Below are positions 59,918 through 64,000 of a stretch of DNA of 64,000 nt, piece by piece. A program made the translations under genes and the position numbers. The notes below the pieces were generated by a model. That model searched no databases and was not told the origin of the DNA. It was given only the letters and a program-made list of their open reading frames with translations. Origin of the DNA: Deltaproteobacteria bacterium (GTDB taxonomy: Bacteria > Desulfobacterota > Deferrisomatia > Deferrisomatales > JACRMM01); assembly GCA_016214985.1 (NCBI GenBank), contig JACRMM010000028.1, forward strand, positions 1 through 64,000, written 5' to 3'. Position 1 is the stretch's first letter. The number at the start of each line of letters is the position of its first letter.

Positions 59918-61279
59918 GTGTCCGTAACCAAGTACCTGCTCTCCGAGCGAGACATCCCCCGCCAGTGGTACAACATCGCGGCCGATCTGCCGACGCCTCT
60001 CCGGCCACCCCTGCACCCCGGCACCGGGCAGCCCATCGGCCCCGGCGACTTAGCCCCGCTCTTCCCCATGGGGCTGATCGAGCAGGAGGTGAGCCGCGAG
60101 CGGTGGATCGACATCCCCTCGGAGGTGCTCGACCTGCTGGCCCTGTGGCGGCCCACGCCGTTGCATCGGGCCCGACGACTCGAGCAGGCCCTTGGAACAC
60201 CCGCGCGGATCTACTACAAGTACGAAGGGGTGAGCCCGGCGGGCAGCCACAAGCCCAACACGGCCGTTGCCCAGGTGTACTACAACAAGAAGGAGGGGGT
60301 CCGGCGCATCGCCACCGAGACCGGGGCAGGCCAGTGGGGCTGCGCGCTCGCCCTGGCGTGCAACTTCTTCGGGCTCGAGGCCAAGGTGTACATGGTCAAG
60401 GTGTCCTACGATCAGAAGCCGTACCGGCGCCTGCTCATGGAGACCTGGGGTGGAAAGGTGACGCCGAGTCCGTCCCGGGAGACGGAGGCGGGCCGGCGCA
60501 TCCTGGCCGAGACCCCGGACTCCACGGGTTCCCTGGGGATCGCAATCTCCGAGGCCGTGGAGGACGCCGCGAGCCGCGAGGACACGAAGTACGCCCTCGG
60601 GTCCGTGTTGAACCACGTGCTGCTCCACCAGACGGTCATCGGCCTCGAGGCCAAGAAGCAGATGGACCTCGCGGGCGAGTACCCCGACGTCATCGTCGCC
60701 TGCTGCGGCGGGGGCTCGAACTTCGCAGGCATCTCCTTCCCGTTCCTCTACGACAAGATCCACGGCCGCACGCTCGACGTGCTCGGGTGCGAGCCGGCCG
60801 CGTGCCCCACCCTGACCCGCGGCCACTTCCACTACGACTTCGGCGACTCGGTCGGCATGACCCCTCTGCTGCCCATGCACACGCTGGGTCACACCTTCGT
60901 GCCCGCGGGCATCCACGCGGGGGGCCTTCGCTATCACGGCATGGCGCCGCTGGTGAGCCAGCTCCTGAACGATGGTCTGATCCGCGCGCAGGCGTTCCAG
61001 CAGACCGAGTGTTTCGAGGCCGCCGTGCTCTTCGCCCGCACCGAGGGCATCGTGCCCGCCCCCGAGTCCTCCCACGCCATCCTCGGCGCCATCACCGAGG
61101 CGCGGAAGGCCAAGGAGGAGGGGAAGGAGAAGGCCATCCTCTTCTTGCTCTCGGGCCACGGCCACTTCGACATGTCGGCCTACGCGGCACACTTCGCCGG
61201 AGGGCTCGAGGACTTCGAGCTCCCGGCCTGCGAGCTCGAGGGCGCGTGGGACGCCATCCAGCACTTCCCGAAACCCTGA
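59918..61279 (+). CDS. Tryptophan synthase beta chain, type 2 (TrpB2)
   Basis: 453 residues from a GTG after GCGGGAGG. It is longer than ordinary TrpB (about 400) because of the N-terminal extension typical of TrpB2 ([40 protein letters not shown]). PLP-binding Lys lies in [20 protein letters not shown], the phosphate loop in [15 protein letters not shown], and [16 protein letters not shown] and [12 protein letters not shown] are conserved. It makes tryptophan from indole and serine, possibly without an alpha subunit, or salvages indole. No trpA or other trp genes are nearby. Confidence 0.94.
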   Translation: MSVTKYLLSERDIPRQWYNIAADLPTPLRPPLHPGTGQPIGPGDLAPLFPMGLIEQEVSRERWIDIPSEVLDLLALWRPTPLHRARRLEQALGTPARIYYKYEGVSPAGSHKPNTAVAQVYYNKKEGVRRIATETGAGQWGCALALACNFFGLEAKVYMVKVSYDQKPYRRLLMETWGGKVTPSPSRETEAGRRILAETPDSTGSLGIAISEAVEDAASREDTKYALGSVLNHVLLHQTVIGLEAKKQMDLAGEYPDVIVACCGGGSNFAGISFPFLYDKIHGRTLDVLGCEPAACPTLTRGHFHYDFGDSVGMTPLLPMHTLGHTFVPAGIHAGGLRYHGMAPLVSQLLNDGLIRAQAFQQTECFEAAVLFARTEGIVPAPESSHAILGAITEARKAKEEGKEKAILFLLSGHGHFDMSAYAAHFAGGLEDFELPACELEGAWDAIQHFPKP

Positions 61280-61336
61280 GGCGGCGACGCACGCCGCGCC
61301 GCCACCTCACCACACCATCGGACAGGGATCGCCGCC

Positions 61337-62002
61337 ATGCGCCGCCACGCCGTCCATCTTCTCATCCTCACTGCTGCACTCCTCGCTGCCCCCGCGGCCC
61401 TTCCCGCCGACGGCCCGCAGGGTGGGGCAGCCGGCAACTTCCTCGTTCCCGACGACGGGACCTGCGGCGAGCAGGGCGAGACGCCCTGCCCCTCGCCTGA
61501 CGAGAAGGAGCGGGGCGCGTCCGCCACCGCGGGGCCGAAGACCGCCCCGACCGGGGTGCTCGCCCCGAGCGCCCCGGCACCCGGCTTTGCCCTCAAAGAC
61601 ACGAAGGGAAAGAGTGTCACGTTTGACCCCAAGGCCCTCCAGAAGCCCGCGCTGCTCGTGTTCTGGTCGCTCTTCTGCGAACCCTGCAAGGAGGAGCTTC
61701 CCCTGTTCGCCTGGATCGGCGACAAGTACCAGGGCGAAGGTCTCCAAGTGATCGGCGTGAACCTCGACGGGGCCAACATGGCCGGTGCGGCAGCTCGCTT
61801 CTTCACCATGAACCGGCTCGCCTTCCCGAGCGTCATGGACCGCAAGGAGGGGAAGCGCTTCGTCACGGCCGAGGCGTTCGGGGTGACCGGCACCCCGAGC
61901 CTCTTTCTGGTGGGGGCGGGCGGCACCGTCGGTTGGACCCACGTGGGCCGGGTAGAGGCGTCGGCCCTCGAGGCAGCGGTGCGGGCCGCTCTGGGCCTGT
62001 GA
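61337..62002 (+). CDS. Periplasmic TlpA-like thioredoxin
   Basis: 221 residues with a signal peptide (MRRHAVHLLILTAALLAAPA). A low-complexity linker with a pair of cysteines (GTCGEQGETPCPSP, residues 41-56) leads to a redoxin domain: APGFALKDTKGKSVTFDPKA, LLVFWSLFCEPCKEELPLF with the active-site CEPC, VIGVNLDG, and the cis-Pro loop VTGTPSLFLVG. TlpA-type proteins reduce disulfides, including apocytochrome c cysteines, so this one may serve the octaheme protein upstream. pyrF overlaps its stop. Confidence 0.9.
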   Translation: MRRHAVHLLILTAALLAAPAALPADGPQGGAAGNFLVPDDGTCGEQGETPCPSPDEKERGASATAGPKTAPTGVLAPSAPAPGFALKDTKGKSVTFDPKALQKPALLVFWSLFCEPCKEELPLFAWIGDKYQGEGLQVIGVNLDGANMAGAAARFFTMNRLAFPSVMDRKEGKRFVTAEAFGVTGTPSLFLVGAGGTVGWTHVGRVEASALEAAVRAALGL

Positions 62003-62757
62003 GCGGCAGTCCGCCGCAGTCTGAGGATCAACGTGGCCCCGGGCGGGTGATCTTCGCCCTGGACGTAGACCGGCGGCCCGAGGCACTGGCGTGGGTCGAG
62101 CGTCTCTCGGGCGCGGTCGGCGCCTTCAAGGTGGGTCTCGAGCTCTTCGTCTCCGAGGGCCCCGGCCTCGTGCAGGAGCTCGTCGCCCGGGGGGAGCGCG
62201 TGTTTCTGGACCTCAAATTCCACGACATCCCGGCCACGGTGGCCGGTGCCTGCCGGGCCGCGGGCCGGCTCGGTGCCTTCCTCGTGAACGTCCACGCCCT
62301 GGCCGGGCCCGACGCCCTGGCGCGGGCGGCCGAAGCGGCCCGCGAAGGGGCTCGCGAGGCCGGCCGCCCCGCGCCGCGCGTCATCGCCGTGACCGTCCTG
62401 ACGAGCCACTCGGCCCGCGATCTCGAGCGGCTCGGCCTCTCCGGCCCCCCTGGAGAGGCCGTGCTGCGCCTCGCCGCCCTGGCGCGCGATGCGGGCCTCG
62501 ACGGCATCGTCGCCTCCCCGCTCGAGGCCGAGCGACTGCGCCGGCTCTGGCCCGGCGCCGTGATCGTGACCCCGGGCGTGCGCCCGGCCGGAGCCGACGC
62601 GGGCGACCAGGTGCGCGTCGCCACGCCCGCAGGGGCCGTGACTGCCGGCGCCGACTACCTCGTCGTCGGCCGCCCCATCCGCGACGCCACGAATCCGAGA
62701 GCCGCGGCCCAGGCCATCGGCCTCGAAGTCGCCCGCGCCCTCAGCGCCCCAGGCTAA
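61999..62757 (+). CDS. pyrF: Orotidine 5'-phosphate decarboxylase
   Basis: 252 residues from a GTG overlapping the upstream stop (GTGA). It converts OMP to UMP, the last step of pyrimidine synthesis. VIFALDVDRRPEALAWVERL, FLDLKFHDIPATVAGAC (catalytic Asp-Lys-Asp array), VTPGVRPAGADAGDQVRVAT and ADYLVVGRPIRDATNP are conserved. The first 17 residues are not part of the fold. Confidence 0.96.
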   Translation: MSGSPPQSEDQRGPGRVIFALDVDRRPEALAWVERLSGAVGAFKVGLELFVSEGPGLVQELVARGERVFLDLKFHDIPATVAGACRAAGRLGAFLVNVHALAGPDALARAAEAAREGAREAGRPAPRVIAVTVLTSHSARDLERLGLSGPPGEAVLRLAALARDAGLDGIVASPLEAERLRRLWPGAVIVTPGVRPAGADAGDQVRVATPAGAVTAGADYLVVGRPIRDATNPRAAAQAIGLEVARALSAPG

Positions 62758-62764
62758 CGCGTCC

Positions 62765-63499
62765 GTGTCGGAGTGGATCTACGGCCGCCGCACGGTCGCC
62801 GAGCACCTGGCCGAGGCCCCGACCACCGGCCGCCGGCTCCTGGTGGCCCGGGGCGTCCAGGCCCCGGCCGACATCCTCTCCCCCGCCGCGGCCCTCGGCC
62901 TTCCGATCGAGGAGGTCGACCGGCCCCGGCTCGACCGCCTGAGCGGCGGCGGCAACCACCAGGGCGTGGCGCTCGAGGTCGGGGGCTGGTCGTACGCCGA
63001 CCCGGAGGACCTCGTCGCGAGGGCTCGGGAACCGGGGCGTCTGCCTCTCCTGCTCGCCCTCGACTCGGTCCAGGATCCCCGAAACCTCGGAGCGATCCTC
63101 CGGGTGGCCGACGGGGCCGGCGCCGCCGGCGTGATCGTCCCGAAGGACCGCGCCGCGGGGCTCAGCGCCGCGGCTGCCCGGTCGGCGGCCGGCGCCCTGG
63201 CGACGGTCTCCGTGGCCCAGGTGGTCAACCTGTCGCGCACCCTCCGGGAGCTTCGCGCGGAAGGGTTCTGGGTCCTCGGTGCCGCCGGCGAGGCTCCGGC
63301 CCCCCTCTACGATACGGCGACTCCGTTCCCGTGCGTCCTCGTCCTGGGAGGCGAGCACAAGGGGCTTCGCCCCAACGTCGCCGCCCAGTGCGACGCTCTG
63401 GCCTCCCTGCCCATGGCCGGCGCGGTGTCGTCTCTCAACGTCTCCGTCGCCGCCGGCGTCTTCTGCTACGAGCTCCTTCGCCGCTTCCGGGCCCGCTGA
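62765..63499 (+). CDS. RlmB/TrmH-family 23S rRNA 2'-O-ribose methyltransferase
   Basis: 244 residues from a GTG. An N-terminal RNA-binding domain (YGRRTVAEHLAEAPTTGRRL) precedes the SPOUT fold: LLALDSVQDPRNLGAILRVA (motif 1), VLVLGGEHKGLRPNVAAQCD (motif 2) and PMAGAVSSLNVSVAAGVFCY (motif 3, knot). It methylates a guanosine ribose in 23S rRNA (RlmB) or a related site. Eight bases after pyrF, so cotranscribed. Confidence 0.93.
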   Translation: MSEWIYGRRTVAEHLAEAPTTGRRLLVARGVQAPADILSPAAALGLPIEEVDRPRLDRLSGGGNHQGVALEVGGWSYADPEDLVARAREPGRLPLLLALDSVQDPRNLGAILRVADGAGAAGVIVPKDRAAGLSAAAARSAAGALATVSVAQVVNLSRTLRELRAEGFWVLGAAGEAPAPLYDTATPFPCVLVLGGEHKGLRPNVAAQCDALASLPMAGAVSSLNVSVAAGVFCYELLRRFRAR

Positions 63500-63502
63500 G
63501 CC

Positions 63503-64000
63503 GTGGACGTCCTCGCCCTGGGACGCGCCTGCGTCGATGAGATCCTGGAGGTAGGGTCCTACCCGGCCGAGGACACCAAGGTCCCCCTGGCCGCCCGGCT
63601 GCGAGAGGGCGGGGGCCAGGCCTCCACGGCGGCATGCCTGGTGGCCAGCCTCGGGGGCGAAGCCGGCTTCGTCGGCGTGCTCGGCGACGACGCCGAGGGC
63701 CGCTTCGCCCGGGAGCGGCTCACGGTCTTCGGCGTCTCGGTCGCGGGGCCGACGCGGGGCAGAACGCCGGTGGCCTACTGCGTCGTGTCCCGGGCCGGCG
63801 GAACCCGCACGATCCTTTACGAGCGCTCCGCCGCCGAGCCCCTCCGGTTCGAGGAGGTGCCGGCCGAGCTCCTCGGCCGGGCGCGGACCGTCCTGGTCGA
63901 CCCCCAGGCCGAGCCCCTGATCGCCGCGCTCGCGCCGGCGTGTCGGGCCTCGGGAGCCCTGCTCGTGGCCGATGCGGAGCACGCGCCGGACGGCTGGGAG
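63503..64000 (+). CDS. PfkB-family carbohydrate/nucleoside kinase, cut by window edge
   Basis: The 166 visible codons start at a GTG four bases after the methyltransferase stop. VLALGRACVDEILEVGSYPA, REGGGQASTAACLVASLGGE and GFVGVLGDDAEGRFARERLT are the ribokinase-fold N-terminus with its sugar-binding GG motif. The catalytic GAGD motif would lie beyond base 64000. The substrate (ribose, fructose, adenosine and others) cannot be decided. Confidence 0.88.
   Translation, partial: MDVLALGRACVDEILEVGSYPAEDTKVPLAARLREGGGQASTAACLVASLGGEAGFVGVLGDDAEGRFARERLTVFGVSVAGPTRGRTPVAYCVVSRAGGTRTILYERSAAEPLRFEEVPAELLGRARTVLVDPQAEPLIAALAPACRASGALLVADAEHAPDGWE

Overview
The window is GC-rich (about two thirds or more by eye), uses GTG and TTG starts freely, and is packed with four-base GTGA stop/start overlaps. 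It encodes a Tol-Pal envelope system, an outer-membrane beta-barrel, an eight-heme c-type cytochrome, bactofilin and HD-GYP proteins. Together these suggest a Gram-negative bacterium of the former Deltaproteobacteria (Desulfuromonadota or Desulfobacterota type). The species cannot be named from the sequence alone.

Region 1-2.5 kb is a graveyard of broken genes. It holds the 5' end of a REP-type Y1 transposase, a short tandem repeat abutting a beheaded L,D-transpeptidase gene, the tail of an M35 metallopeptidase cut by a decayed IS30 element, and unidentified fragments. From 2.5 to 5.9 kb lies a multi-PAS hybrid histidine kinase broken by one frameshift. From 6 to 14.2 kb come a secreted M28 peptidase, argG-argH with a fibronectin-III lipoprotein, a methyltransferase, a ketopantoate-reductase-like enzyme and a LarA-like racemase. 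From 14.4 to 21 kb are a large secreted met-zincin, a cell-wall amidase, rph-rdgB and azlCD.

From 21.2 to 29.7 kb is an acyl-CoA/leucine-type catabolic island: an acyl-CoA ligase, a MerR regulator with two matching CGTTAACG-centred sites, then an acyl-CoA dehydrogenase, acetoacetyl-CoA synthetase, enoyl-CoA hydratase, an HMG-CoA-lyase-like enzyme with an altered active site, and an XRE-cupin regulator. From 30 to 38.1 kb are an unusual solute-binding/coiled-coil fusion, a beta-barrel, moaA with a truncated tatD, and a HEAT/HD-GYP module. The HEAT gene at 37.5 kb ends an operon with tolB-pal-cpoB (to 41.1 kb).

From 41.4 to 46.4 kb a tightly overlapped minus-strand operon carries a methyltransferase, an AI-2E-family permease, an unknown protein, pxpA-pxpB-pxpC (5-oxoproline hydrolysis) and a glycerol-kinase stub. 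From 46.5 to 49.2 kb are a phosphoesterase, an OsmC protein and an RNA cytosine methylase whose C-terminal domain is a separate gene. Three tRNA genes (Pro, Arg, His) and a terminator follow.

From 49.5 to 52.4 kb is a three-gene cassette (HhH-like protein, pentapeptide-repeat/beta-helix protein, bactofilin), the best candidate here for an undescribed cell-architecture system. From 52.6 to 55.1 kb an ABC-2 exporter is interrupted by a Uma2 nuclease gene that left a degenerate copy of the ATPase tail. From 55.2 to 64 kb are a DUF362/ferredoxin protein, a DegP-like lipoprotein protease, a cysteine-rich mini-protein divergent from an octaheme HAO-like cytochrome, a type-2 tryptophan synthase beta chain, a TlpA-like thioredoxin, pyrF, an RlmB-type methylase and a PfkB kinase cut by the window edge.
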